A stretch of 64,000 bases of DNA from Glaciimonas sp. CA11.2. Lineage in GTDB: Bacteria; Pseudomonadota; Gammaproteobacteria; Burkholderiales; Burkholderiaceae_D. Below, in pieces: positions 19,116-27,235 of the stretch; the first letter of the stretch is position 1, and each line of letters begins with the position of its first letter. A program made the position numbers and the translations under genes. The stretch is taken from assembly GCF_034314045.1 (NCBI RefSeq), contig NZ_JAVIWL010000001.1, forward strand, positions 4,402,001 to 4,466,000, in the 5' to 3' direction. The notes under the pieces were generated by a model. That model did no database searches and was not told where the DNA came from. It was given only the letters and a program-made list of their open reading frames with translations.

Positions 19116-19726
19116 GACGTTTGCACGCCAAGGCTTGCCAGCACCGCTGCACGACGGGATTGGGCCTCATGGTTGACGGCGTCATACAGACTGCCGCCAT
19201 GACTGTCCATCGCCACCAGCAGCGGGCCGAAATTTTTGATTTGAAATTTCCAGAGAGACTCAGGATTCAGGTCGTCCATGTCCACTTCCTCAATCTGGGT
19301 AATCCAGGTGGTTTCCAATGCCGCCGTGCCACCAATGATGGCCAGATAGGCACCGCCGATTTCCTTGAATGCCGCCAATGAGCCAGCGCGCATGCCGCCC
19401 TTGCCAATGATGATGCGCACGCCGTTCTGTCGCATCAAGGGCTCGGTAAAGCGCTCCATGCGGTCCGAGGTAGTTGTGCCAATACAGATCGGCATGTAGC
19501 CAGCAGGGTAATCGGCGCTTGGCTCGACTTTTTTGACGTTCGGTGCAGTGTGGATCACGGCATGGCCGTTCAAATTGAAGCGGGTGGCACGGCCATGGTC
19601 GAACATCTGGATCTGAGTTGCGTCGCGAATCCCGTAAAGCGTCTGGTGCAGCGTCACGGTATCGTTGATGCGTAATTGCCGGGCCTGCGCTTCGCTAACC
19701 GGCATGGTGAGTTCATAATGGGCCAT
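19112..19726 (-). CDS. Class I fumarase/tartrate dehydratase-like beta subunit
   Basis: 204 residues matching the C-terminal domain (beta subunit) of the heterodimeric class I hydro-lyases. Conserved segments include LRINDTVTLHQTLYGIRDA, HTAPNVKKV, PICIGTTTSDRMERFTEPLM, IIIGKGGM and IGGTAALETTWITQIEEVDMDDLNPESLWKFQIKNFGPLLVAMDSHG. It swivels onto the Fe-S alpha subunit to form the active site for adding water to a trans double bond. Two bases separate it from the alpha gene; its stop overlaps the flavoprotein start. In this cluster it would hydrate a sulfofumarate-type intermediate (inference). Confidence 0.88.
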   Translation of the reverse strand: MAHYELTMPVSEAQARQLRINDTVTLHQTLYGIRDATQIQMFDHGRATRFNLNGHAVIHTAPNVKKVEPSADYPAGYMPICIGTTTSDRMERFTEPLMRQNGVRIIIGKGGMRAGSLAAFKEIGGAYLAIIGGTAALETTWITQIEEVDMDDLNPESLWKFQIKNFGPLLVAMDSHGGSLYDAVNHEAQSRRAAVLASLGVQTS

Positions 19727-19728
19727 GA

Positions 19729-20604
19729 TCAGAATCCGTAGCTAAGGTTAGTCGGCGTGAAGGTCGCAGATGCACGGCGCGCCGAGTGGCACTGCATGTT
19801 AACGGCGACCGGGTTCATCGTGATGTGGGTCGCTGCCAATTCGATATGGACCGCGAATGCGGTGGCGTCGCCACCAAGTCCTTGCGGTCCGACACCGAGC
19901 GCATTGACCGCCGCCGACAATTGACGCTCAAGCAGCGCGCCATCGGGGTCGGCGCAGGATGTCCCCAGTTCCCGGGTCGAAGCACGTTTTGCGAGCGCCA
20001 TGCACAACTCTGATGTGCCACCGATACCGACACCCACTATCGTCGGCGGACAGGTCTTGCCACCGGCAGCGAGCACGCAATCGATGGTAAATTGCTTGAT
20101 GGCATTAATCCCCTCGGCCGGGATCGCCATTTTCAGAAACGAATTGTTTTCCGAGCCGCTGCCCTTGGGGATCATCAGGATTTTTAATACATCCGGCGTA
20201 GTGGTGAAATCGATGCTGATTGCCGGGATTTCGATACCGCAGGACGTGTGTTCGTTCTTGCGCGTCAGCGGATGCACTACCGAAGAACGCAACGGGTGTT
20301 CGCGGGTTGCCCGTTCGCAGCCACGGCGGATAGCCTGTTTCAGGGCGAAGCCATCGACCTCGACGCCGCTGCCGATGATGACCTTGTAGATCGGCACGCC
20401 AGTGTCCTGGCACAGCAAGTTATTATTGTCTTCGGCGACCCGGATGTTGGTCACCATGGTGCCGAGAATGCGTTGGGCCACTGGCGCTGTCTCGCGCCGG
20501 ACCAGTTGGGCCAGGCCTTCTTTGATATCAGGTGGCAGGATCTTCAGCGCCCGGATATAGAGTTCCTTGGCGGCATCTTCCACCAGCTGCAAGTCGATTT
20601 TCAT
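19729..20604 (-). CDS. Class I fumarase/tartrate dehydratase-like alpha subunit (4Fe-4S)
   Basis: 291 residues, the Fe-S catalytic subunit of a heterodimeric class I hydro-lyase. Cys65 in NLLCQDTGVPIY and the cysteine in GGKTCPPTIVGVGIGGTSE are cluster ligands by family analogy; IPKGSGSENNSFLKM is another hallmark. AAGGAAA precedes the ATG. It lies 49 bp after the small membrane subunit of the SDH-like complex. A housekeeping fumarase would not normally be placed with suyAB and a sulfite exporter, which argues for a dedicated substrate. Confidence 0.9.
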   Translation of the reverse strand: MKIDLQLVEDAAKELYIRALKILPPDIKEGLAQLVRRETAPVAQRILGTMVTNIRVAEDNNNLLCQDTGVPIYKVIIGSGVEVDGFALKQAIRRGCERATREHPLRSSVVHPLTRKNEHTSCGIEIPAISIDFTTTPDVLKILMIPKGSGSENNSFLKMAIPAEGINAIKQFTIDCVLAAGGKTCPPTIVGVGIGGTSELCMALAKRASTRELGTSCADPDGALLERQLSAAVNALGVGPQGLGGDATAFAVHIELAATHITMNPVAVNMQCHSARRASATFTPTNLSYGF

Positions 20605-20653
20605 GATGCGATTTCCTTGTTCGTTGATTTAAGGTGGTCGCCGGCTGCGACTG

Positions 20654-21010
20654 TTACCAAAGCAGCGCCATTGCAAAGGCAAGGCCGGTGGCGATAGCAA
20701 CACCGACGGCGCCAGCGATCCAGTTCTTGCGCGGACCCGACCACGTGCCGAATTCGATCAGCAGCAAGCGCACGCCACCCATCATATGCAGCGACAGCAG
20801 TACCACCAATCCCCACTCTCCGAGCTTGAACAGCGGCCGGTCGGCAAAGCGAAGAAAGCCTTCCAGCGCCACTTCACCGTGAATTGCCTGGCCGAGCGCC
20901 CAGAAATGCAGCGGCAAGAACAACGCCAGCGCCAGACCCGAAATCCGGTGTACGAGGAAGGCCCAATAGCCAGGATGGGCACGCGCCCGATAATCGTTGC
21001 GGCGGCTCAT
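20654..21010 (-). CDS. SdhD-like membrane anchor subunit
   Basis: 118 residues with three hydrophobic segments (about 16-38, 63-83, 95-117). HPGYWAFLVHRISGLALALFLPLHFWAL resembles the heme-b/quinone-site helix of SdhC/SdhD/FrdD proteins, with His17, His21 and His35 as possible ligands. Its ATG overlaps the TGA of the preceding anchor gene. Together the two anchors would tie the flavoprotein and Fe-S subunits to the membrane and the quinone pool. Confidence 0.82.
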   Translation of the reverse strand: MSRRNDYRARAHPGYWAFLVHRISGLALALFLPLHFWALGQAIHGEVALEGFLRFADRPLFKLGEWGLVVLLSLHMMGGVRLLLIEFGTWSGPRKNWIAGAVGVAIATGLAFAMALLW

Positions 21011-21354
21011 GGAAAGGTAACTCCCGCGACCGCGCGCAGGCCCAACAACAGTATCAACAGCCCGGCTACAAAAAACAGGATGCGGCCGCCGCGGTTACTC
21101 CAGCCCCACCACTCTTCGGCAATGTTGGCCACACCGATCGGCACATGCACGGCACAAGCCAGCACGAAGGTGGCATAAAAGATACCGAAGCCCCAGTTGC
21201 CACGCGTGCGTGCCAGGATCTCGATAGCGCTCAGGCCACCGCGCACCGCATAGATGATCACGCCGATATGCACCACCACGCACAGTGCCAGCACCATCGC
21301 GCTGATGCGCTGAAAGTACCAGCCCCGGGCTTGGCGCGCGACGTTACTGGTCAT
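21007..21354 (-). CDS. SdhC-like cytochrome b membrane anchor subunit
   Basis: 115 residues, three membrane segments, starting MTSNVARQARGWYFQRISAM; the start overlaps the Fe-S subunit stop by four bases (ATGA). His in CVVVHIGVI and His in ACAVHVPIG are positioned like the heme ligands of cytochrome-b-type anchors. A longer reading from 21447 lies inside the Fe-S gene and is rejected. One of two small anchors, so the complex is a four-subunit quinone-linked type. Confidence 0.82.
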   Translation of the reverse strand: MTSNVARQARGWYFQRISAMVLALCVVVHIGVIIYAVRGGLSAIEILARTRGNWGFGIFYATFVLACAVHVPIGVANIAEEWWGWSNRGGRILFFVAGLLILLLGLRAVAGVTFP

Positions 21355-22067
21355 AGCTTGCCGCGCAAAGCGGCCCTCGCTGTTAACAGCTTCAGGCCGG
21401 AGATACCGGCGGTCGGCGCAATCTGTTTCGGACAGCGCTGGGTACAAGACCCCTGGGTATGGCAGGAATGACAGCCGCCATCTCCGGCAACGGCCTGCAA
21501 ACGCGCATCCTGCTGCGTGTCACGCACGTCGTTGGCCAAAGTCCAGGCGCGGTTCAGTGCGGCGGGGCCAAGAAAGGCCGGGCGCCAGGTCACCACGTCG
21601 CAAGAGGCGTAGCAAACACCACAACCGATGCATTCGATGCCGGCATTGGCGGCCAGGCGCGCCTTGGACGCCGGGTCAACGTTGGCGAATGGATCATGGC
21701 GAGTGGTTGAACCCTTGAACTGGCCTCTGGCACTGGCCCACTTATCAAAAAATTGCGTCATGTCCGTGGCCAGATCCTTGATCACCGGCAGGTTCGACAG
21801 CGGCGCGATTTCCAGCACATCGTCGACGGCTACCTTGGACACGTGGGTGCGGCAAGTCCAACGCGCCACACCGTTGACTGTCATAGCGCACGAGCCGCAC
21901 ATGCCAACCCGGCAAGAGAAGCGGTAACTGAGGGTATGGTCAAGCTGGCGCTGGATGAACGTCACCACATCCAGCACGGTCTGGCTCTCGCGCCGCGGTA
22001 CATCATAGGTCTTGAAACTACCCTTTTCCTTGCCGCGCCAGACTTTTACTTTCAAGCTGTTTGTCAT
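21351..22067 (-). CDS. Succinate dehydrogenase/fumarate reductase-like iron-sulfur subunit
   Basis: 238 residues. N-terminal plant-type ferredoxin domain with the [2Fe-2S] ligands Cys52, Cys57, Cys60 and Cys72; C-terminal bacterial ferredoxin domain with CIGCGVCYASC (146-156) and CHSCHTQGSCTQRCP (199-213) for the [4Fe-4S] and [3Fe-4S] clusters. This is the normal SdhB/FrdB architecture. AGGTGA precedes the ATG at 22067. First gene of the complex, followed directly by the two anchors; the flavoprotein is encoded three genes later, after the fumarase pair. Confidence 0.92.
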   Translation of the reverse strand: MTNSLKVKVWRGKEKGSFKTYDVPRRESQTVLDVVTFIQRQLDHTLSYRFSCRVGMCGSCAMTVNGVARWTCRTHVSKVAVDDVLEIAPLSNLPVIKDLATDMTQFFDKWASARGQFKGSTTRHDPFANVDPASKARLAANAGIECIGCGVCYASCDVVTWRPAFLGPAALNRAWTLANDVRDTQQDARLQAVAGDGGCHSCHTQGSCTQRCPKQIAPTAGISGLKLLTARAALRGKL

Positions 22068-22206
22068 GATGTCACCTGGTTTCTGCCTGCAATTGATATG
22101 CGGCGACCGGCCAGCCCATTCCTTCACGTGGCAACCGGATCATTGTATGAAATTTGGTCAGGCCCACGCCGCGCACGCCAACGGCGGCCAGCGTGCGCTT
22201 TGCGCT

Positions 22207-23223
22207 TCAGCTTCCTGGCAAATTGCGCACATTCGGGAAGAACATTTCTTTCCACGACGATGGCTTGACCTTGATCATGCCAATGCGCTGCATGAACTCG
22301 GCATATTTCATCGAATTCTTTGGTGTCGTGGTGAATTCGATGTTCGGATCGTTCAACATTTTTTCAATGAAAGCGACCGATTCCTTCGTCTTGGCAGCCT
22401 TGACGTAGAACTCGGCAGCGGCCTGCTTGTCCTTGTTGATCAGCGCAATCGCGGAGTCGAAAGCACGCAGAAAGGCGGCATAGGTTTTCGGATTAGCGGT
22501 GACGAACCTGGTGCTGGCCCAGACCACGTTGAACGTATGCGGCCCGCCTGTCACGTCGTAAGAGTTGAGGACGGTATGCATCCCTGGCTTTTCCAGCTCG
22601 ACGTACTGGAACGGCGGTGCCGTGAAGTGACTATTAATCGGGCTACCACCGCCTAGCATGGCCAGCATCCCGTCCGGGTGCGATTGCGTGACGGTGAGGG
22701 CATCCAGACGATTGGCCTGTCCGGCTCCAAATTCTTTTTCCGCTGCCATCTGTAGCGTAATCGCCTGTATCGACACTTTTACGGCTGGCAACGCGATCTT
22801 GTCCTTCTCAGTGAAATCCTTCAGGCTCTTGATGTCGGGATTGTTTGTGTTTAGCAGCAATGGCATCGAATTCATCGCGCCGATGGCCTTGACGCCAATG
22901 TTGTTTCTGGTTTTGGCCCATAGCGTGATGAACGGTCCAAGGCCCCCGGAAGCAAACTGCAAGTCACCCGACAGCAATGCATCGTTCATCACGTTACCGC
23001 CAGCAAACTTGGCCCAGGTGACCTTGACGTCGCCAAGGCCCGCCGCTTTGGTTTCCTTCTCGAGCAGCTTGTTTTCCTGCATGATCATCAGCGGCAGGTA
23101 ACTGATGCCGTATTGCTGGGCGATGGCGACTTCACTGACTTCTGCCAGCGCGCTGGTGAGTGAACCCAACGTAAGTACCGTGCCTAGTAAGACCGGCAAG
23201 CCGAATTTTTGTCGAAATTTCAA
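22207..23223 (-). CDS. ABC transporter substrate-binding protein, SsuA/TauA (nitrate/sulfonate/taurine) family
   Basis: 338 residues from a TTG at 23223 that has GAGGAG eight bases upstream; the longer reading from 23289 has no site and would place non-signal sequence before the signal peptide. Signal peptide about 1-27 (LPVLLGTVLTLGSLTSALA). The mature protein has the family features YGISYLPLMIMQENKLLEKE, VTWAKFAGGNVMNDALLSGDLQFASGGLGPF and a central ALTVTQSHPDGMLAMLGGGSPINSHFTAPP. It should capture the sulfonate substrate in the periplasm for the ABC permease and ATPase encoded at 12074-13766. Confidence 0.9.
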   Translation of the reverse strand: MKFRQKFGLPVLLGTVLTLGSLTSALAEVSEVAIAQQYGISYLPLMIMQENKLLEKETKAAGLGDVKVTWAKFAGGNVMNDALLSGDLQFASGGLGPFITLWAKTRNNIGVKAIGAMNSMPLLLNTNNPDIKSLKDFTEKDKIALPAVKVSIQAITLQMAAEKEFGAGQANRLDALTVTQSHPDGMLAMLGGGSPINSHFTAPPFQYVELEKPGMHTVLNSYDVTGGPHTFNVVWASTRFVTANPKTYAAFLRAFDSAIALINKDKQAAAEFYVKAAKTKESVAFIEKMLNDPNIEFTTTPKNSMKYAEFMQRIGMIKVKPSSWKEMFFPNVRNLPGS

Positions 23224-23340
23224 GATGTCTCCTCTTTTTATGGAAGGGGACCGCGCACTTTGTGCGTCGGGGTCGTACAGTGCGCGCAATAACAGATATC
23301 ACCGCCCAGATATCACTGCGCCAATTCGTCTAGTTGGATG

Positions 23341-24072
23341 CTAAAGCAGCAGCGCCAGCCCGGACAATAGAAATAGCAGCAATATCAACTTTCTAAATCC
23401 ATTTTCGCTCACATGATGAAACAGCCGCAGTCCCAGCCAGGTGCCGACCATCAGCGCAGGCAGGCACAATAGAACGTTGCGTGCAGTGCTGGCATTCAAT
23501 TCACCTGCCGAGCCCATCCATGCCAGCGTCATGAGATGCACGATCAGAACGTATGACTGGAACACGCCGCGCTGATCGCCCTTGCTCCAGCCACGCAAGC
23601 CGCACCACAAGGTCGGAAAAATGCCGTTCAGGCTGGTTGCGCCACCCATGAAGCCACCCAGCATGCCGATCGCACCGTCAGCCACCTGTCCACTATATGC
23701 ACCGAGCCGCATCACCGGCATGACAGGCCTGGAAAACATGTATAGGCTGTACGCCACCAATACCACGCCCACCGCCTGCCGGACAACATGGCCATCGAGT
23801 CGGTGCAATGCCGCCACGCCGATCGGCACACCAATCATGGCCCCGGCCAGAAACGGCCAGAGCAACCGGAGCCGCACCATGCCGCGCAGACGCCACACCA
23901 ACGCCGCATTGACCAGCATCGAACAGATAACTACCAGTGGCACCACCTGGGACGGTGCCAGCACATGCAGCCAGATCGCCGATGCAATCAATCCAAACGC
24001 AAAGCCACTGCTTCCCGACACCATTGCAGCGAGAACTGCACCAGAGAGGATCACACCAACTTCATACGCCAT
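23341..24072 (-). CDS. TauE/SafE-family sulfite/sulfonate exporter
   Basis: 243 residues, about eight membrane segments, with the repeated TauE motifs GSSGFAFGLIASAIWLHVLAPSQVVPLV near the N-terminus and GAIGMLGGFMGGATSLNG in the middle. Family members next to sulfonate-degradation genes remove the toxic sulfite released by desulfonation. First gene of the minus-strand cluster, directly behind the predicted TTGACA/TACATT promoter. Its placement with suyAB makes sulfite the likely cargo. Confidence 0.88.
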   Translation of the reverse strand: MAYEVGVILSGAVLAAMVSGSSGFAFGLIASAIWLHVLAPSQVVPLVVICSMLVNAALVWRLRGMVRLRLLWPFLAGAMIGVPIGVAALHRLDGHVVRQAVGVVLVAYSLYMFSRPVMPVMRLGAYSGQVADGAIGMLGGFMGGATSLNGIFPTLWCGLRGWSKGDQRGVFQSYVLIVHLMTLAWMGSAGELNASTARNVLLCLPALMVGTWLGLRLFHHVSENGFRKLILLLFLLSGLALLL

Positions 24073-24102
24073 CTGGCCCGCTCCGCATTAACATTGAGAT
24101 CT

Positions 24103-24153
24103 AATGTAGGACCATTATTCATCAATGTCAACTATATGACATGTATCATTTAA
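24103..24153 (-). promoter_or_regulatory. Promoter of the sulfonate operon with candidate GntR operator copy 1
   Basis: On the minus strand TTGACA (24126-24131) and TACATT (24103-24108) are 17 bp apart, a near-consensus sigma-70 promoter for tauE onward. GTCAACTATATGAC (plus-strand 24127-24140) followed by ATGTATCATTTAA overlaps the -35 box. The position suits repression by the divergent GntR-type regulator. Confidence 0.7.
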
Positions 24154-24196
24154 AATAAAATGGTATCATTCGGCGACGAGATACGGCCTCGTCAGA

Positions 24197-25000
24197 ATGG
24201 CATTGCCTTCCATGGAACCGTCCGCCGTTCATTCACACATCAGAACTGACCATCCCACCATGCTCGAACTCGATCCCTCATCCACGCTCGGCACCACACT
24301 TTACGAAGAGGTCAAGCGGCAGATGCTGCACGCCTTATGTGCTGGCGAATGGAAACCAGGGGAAGTGATCCCTGCCGAAAAACGCCTGTGCGAGCGCTTC
24401 CGCGTATCAATCGGCACCCTGCGCAAGGCAATCGACGATCTTGTCGCAGACAATATTCTGGTACGACATCAGGGACGCGGCACATTCGTGGCGTTGCACA
24501 ATCGCGAGCAACAATCGTTCCGGTTTTTTAATTTTGTCGCTCATGACGGCCACAAGACTTCTCCGAAAGTGGAGCTATTGTCCTTCACCAGAAAAAAAGT
24601 AAGTAAGATCGCCGCCGATATGCTCGGCTTGCCCGGTACGTCAAAGGTTATTGCATTCACGAATTTGCTGAGCCTCGATGGTCGACCGGTGGTCATCGAC
24701 GACATCATCCTGCCCGAAGTTCTTTTCGTACGCATGAGCGAAGATCAGGTGCGCAACCGGGCCAACACCCTGTACCACCTGTATCAGGCCAGCTTTGGTC
24801 TGAACGTGATCCGAACTGAAGAACGCTTGCGTGCAGCCAGCGCCACCGAAGCACAGGCCCGTATACTCGGCATTTCTACGGGCGCTCCGTTGCTGGAATT
24901 GCGGCGCGTTGCTTATTCTTATAACGATCAGCCCATCGAATGGCGAGTGTCACATGTTAACTCCGAACGGCACGAATATTTGGTGCCAAAAAGTCGCTAA
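24197..25000 (+). CDS. GntR-family (HutC subfamily, UTRA domain) regulator of the sulfonate cluster
   Basis: 267 residues: an N-terminal winged helix (about 34-95; LYEEVKRQMLHALCAGEWKPGEVIPAEKRLCERFRVSIGTLRKAI) and a C-terminal UTRA ligand-binding domain (about 115-260; ends GAPLLELRRVAYSYNDQPIEWRVSHVNSERHEY). It is divergent from tauE with the candidate operator between them, so it is the probable local repressor, released by the sulfonate or an intermediate. The start is uncertain: in-frame ATGs at 24197, 24212 and 24260 all lack a good ribosome site; the last fits the domain best. Confidence 0.88.
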   Translation: MALPSMEPSAVHSHIRTDHPTMLELDPSSTLGTTLYEEVKRQMLHALCAGEWKPGEVIPAEKRLCERFRVSIGTLRKAIDDLVADNILVRHQGRGTFVALHNREQQSFRFFNFVAHDGHKTSPKVELLSFTRKKVSKIAADMLGLPGTSKVIAFTNLLSLDGRPVVIDDIILPEVLFVRMSEDQVRNRANTLYHLYQASFGLNVIRTEERLRAASATEAQARILGISTGAPLLELRRVAYSYNDQPIEWRVSHVNSERHEYLVPKSR

Positions 25001-25282
25001 ATCCGCCTGCCAGGGATTTTTAAAATGGCACGGACTCTTGCTCGGCACCATGATGTAAAAGTTCAGGGAATCGTAGACCTCGGCAAATTCATCTATAGTT
25101 TTCTACCCCTACTCATCGGTAGTAGTAGCATTTTGTAGACCAATTTACCCTTACAATAAAGAGTCCAGTTAACACCGGAGGCAGCCTAAGCAAGATGTTA
25201 AAACGCGTTGTCAGTGATGACAAGATCGATTTTCGGCTGAGTTGGGAGATCGACATTTTGCTTAGAAGCTGTTTAGAGTCAT

Positions 25283-26170
25283 TCAATAAACCAAGTTCGC
25301 TCCGAAATCGGGCGTCTGCCCTGCCTGAACTGCACTCTTCCACTTGTCGAGACGCCCGTCTTCCAACTTCCAGAATTTGCGGCAGAGTTCGAAGTATTCA
25401 AGCACAATCTCACGCTCACCTTTTTTTATCAAATCTGAAGCAAGACTAACGTTGGGACCAAAAGTGTCGAGTTGAGGAGAGCCTGGCGTATGTCCGGCCA
25501 ACAAAAGGTAGCGTTTAGCATCAACAATTCGATCTTGTTGGACTGCAATTCTACCCAGCACCAGGTTTATATCCTGAACCGCATTTCCATAGTTCCAATT
25601 GTTCTTAAATTGTGGAAGTAACGTGTTCTGTTCCTCGGCATATTTCTTTGCCTCATCAAGGTGTCCTTTTTCAAAGTATTTTTTAGCGGCGTCACCGAGC
25701 TTATAAAAGCGCTCTTCCGGTAATTTAATCGTCGACAAATCAGGAAGACCCTCCCGAGAAGGCAGAAAAGGTATCGCATCAGGCGTGTCTAAGAGCTTTG
25801 AAATCTTGCCACTATCATCGGTTATAAATCCGGCTTTAACTAAGAACCGGAGGTTCTTCGCGGCTTGATCGAGATCGCCAGTTTCAATGACTTTTAGTAT
25901 AAGGTTGCCTTCGAACTTTGATCTCTCCAATTCTCGCGTTGATTGCACCTGTAAGAGTGCACCGATCGCAGACGCAACCATGCCTGCCACCGCAACTAAG
26001 ATAGTTGTCGCACTAGGCGACCACTTTGTCTTCATGTCAGGTGCCTTCTGAGTGGCGAGCTGATCTCGCTTGAGCGCTATCTCAATTTCTCGAATCCTCA
26101 TGTCTGCTTCCAACTTACGCTCTTCTAATAAAGGCGAAGATTCTTGGATATTCTCAAGTTGAGTGGACAT
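25283..26170 (-). CDS. Hypothetical membrane-anchored protein with TPR-like helical region
   Basis: 295 residues starting MSTQLENIQESS behind GAAGAGAG. Residues 1-50 are a charged coiled-coil-like stretch (LEERKLEADMRIREIEIALKRDQLATQK), followed by one hydrophobic segment (about 55-78, ATTILVAVAGMVASAIGALLQV) and an all-helical C-terminal part with repeat-like pairs (FYKLGDAAKKYFEKGHLDEAKKYAEEQ) reminiscent of TPRs. Function unknown. Lower GC than the preceding cluster. It may mark the edge of a recently acquired or variable segment. Confidence 0.65.
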   Translation of the reverse strand: MSTQLENIQESSPLLEERKLEADMRIREIEIALKRDQLATQKAPDMKTKWSPSATTILVAVAGMVASAIGALLQVQSTRELERSKFEGNLILKVIETGDLDQAAKNLRFLVKAGFITDDSGKISKLLDTPDAIPFLPSREGLPDLSTIKLPEERFYKLGDAAKKYFEKGHLDEAKKYAEEQNTLLPQFKNNWNYGNAVQDINLVLGRIAVQQDRIVDAKRYLLLAGHTPGSPQLDTFGPNVSLASDLIKKGEREIVLEYFELCRKFWKLEDGRLDKWKSAVQAGQTPDFGANLVY

Positions 26171-26289
26171 ATTTGCTCTCTTCAAGGAGGCGAGGTGCAA
26201 TGCAGATCATGTAGAAGTCACTTTTAGAGTTAGATGTGTACTCTTCTACTGTACTTCGGATCATTAGGTAAGTATCGTTACGGTAACAA

Positions 26290-26427
26290 TTAGGATGCTT
26301 GCATTAAAGAGCCGTCACGGCGCTTCCAACCGACACTGTAAAACCACTCGGCCAGATGCCGGTAGTTGTTGTCGTCCCTGATAGACAAGTGTTCTATTGT
26401 TGAAATAACGCCAAAAACCGGAAGCAT
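26290..26427 (-). repeat. Dispersed repeat, copy 1 (with 45-codon ORF)
   Basis: About 95 bp (roughly 26305-26401) match 30589-30682 at near 90% identity, same orientation. On the minus strand copy 1 is open for 45 codons from an ATG at 26427, containing EHLSIRDDNNYRHLAEWFYS. The ORF has no ribosome site. In copy 2 the reading frame is conserved in the shared part but preceded by a stop. This looks like the decaying end of a former gene or mobile element. Confidence 0.55.
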
Positions 26428-26457
26428 TTATTGAACGACGCACTGCGCCTGAATGGA

Positions 26458-26796
26458 TTATTCTGCCGGGCTCACATTGTGGCTTGGGCGGCAACCCAGC
26501 TTGTCAATCGGCAGTTCCGCAAAGCGCGCCAGCATGTGGGATGACGTCAATGCAAACCGCAGCAAGGTTTCTGTATCAGCAATATTCAGCATGGGTGTCG
26601 TATCAGTATCTCTGTCCATATTGCTGAAATGGGCCAGATCAATGCAGGTTTGTATGCCTTGGCAGACATCCTTGGTCAATGCATAAAATTCTGCGGCTTC
26701 TTCATTTTTGTGATGTTCAGGCAGCCATGAAAACGGCTGATGGAGAGATTCTGGTGATGTTGGCGATGTGTATCTGGTTCTGGTCGGCTTGCTCAT
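26458..26796 (-). CDS. Small hypothetical protein (DUF6124/DUF3077-like)
   Basis: 112 residues, start supported by TAGGTC. A polar Pro/Ser/Thr-rich N-terminus precedes a helical part with NIADTETLLRFALTSSHMLARFAELP, which resembles small Pseudomonas/Burkholderia proteins annotated DUF6124 or DUF3077. No catalytic motif is visible. Stands alone downstream of a gene-poor stretch. The family resemblance is from memory of the pattern and is weak. Confidence 0.5.
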   Translation of the reverse strand: MSKPTRTRYTSPTSPESLHQPFSWLPEHHKNEEAAEFYALTKDVCQGIQTCIDLAHFSNMDRDTDTTPMLNIADTETLLRFALTSSHMLARFAELPIDKLGCRPSHNVSPAE

Positions 26797-27235
26797 GATT
26801 GACCTACCAGTTTGATGGAAATAATGCGGGACTTAATGATGGTAAAAACGAGGTGGGATAGGCAGGATGGTACTCAGCATTGTTGGTTCCTTTTTTGCGG
26901 TTGAACCGCGCACCGCTACTAAGTAGGGTGGGCAGCAAATAGCAGGGTTAGCAGACTGGTAAAGCAAGCAAAAATCCAGCAAGCCCGAAGGCTTCCCCGC
27001 CACCGCCGCCCAGAGAGGACGTACGACGACAGAAGCACATAAAAATACGGCATGACGCCGTTTGTGCGCTTAACTTTAATCAGGCTGCTAAACCAGTTCC
27101 TCTTTTTCTCGAGGGCGAACTGAGTATAGAACATTATTGCAATTCCTGGAAACCCTTAAACAAGCGATCGCTATCGAAGCCTGTCGGTATTGATCGCGCG
27201 CCAACACTCAAGACCGAACACCGCCGCTGGTTTTA
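26797..27235. other. 438-bp gap with one doubtful 71-codon ORF
   Basis: A minus-strand ORF (26919-27134) reads MFYTQFALEKKRNWFS and ends in a hydrophobic stretch; it has a possible AGGAA site but no recognisable family, and I do not call it a gene. A short AAGCC-cgaa-GGCTT hairpin lies at 26981-26994. Otherwise nothing is seen. Confidence 0.4.

Noticed and set aside
18492..19202. 236-codon forward ORF antisense to the SDH-like flavoprotein
   Set aside because: Antisense shadow of a strongly conserved gene with all motifs on the minus strand.
26919..27134. 71-codon minus ORF with hydrophobic end
   Set aside because: Weak ribosome site, no family; could be a shadow in a gap. Mentioned in the gap entry only.
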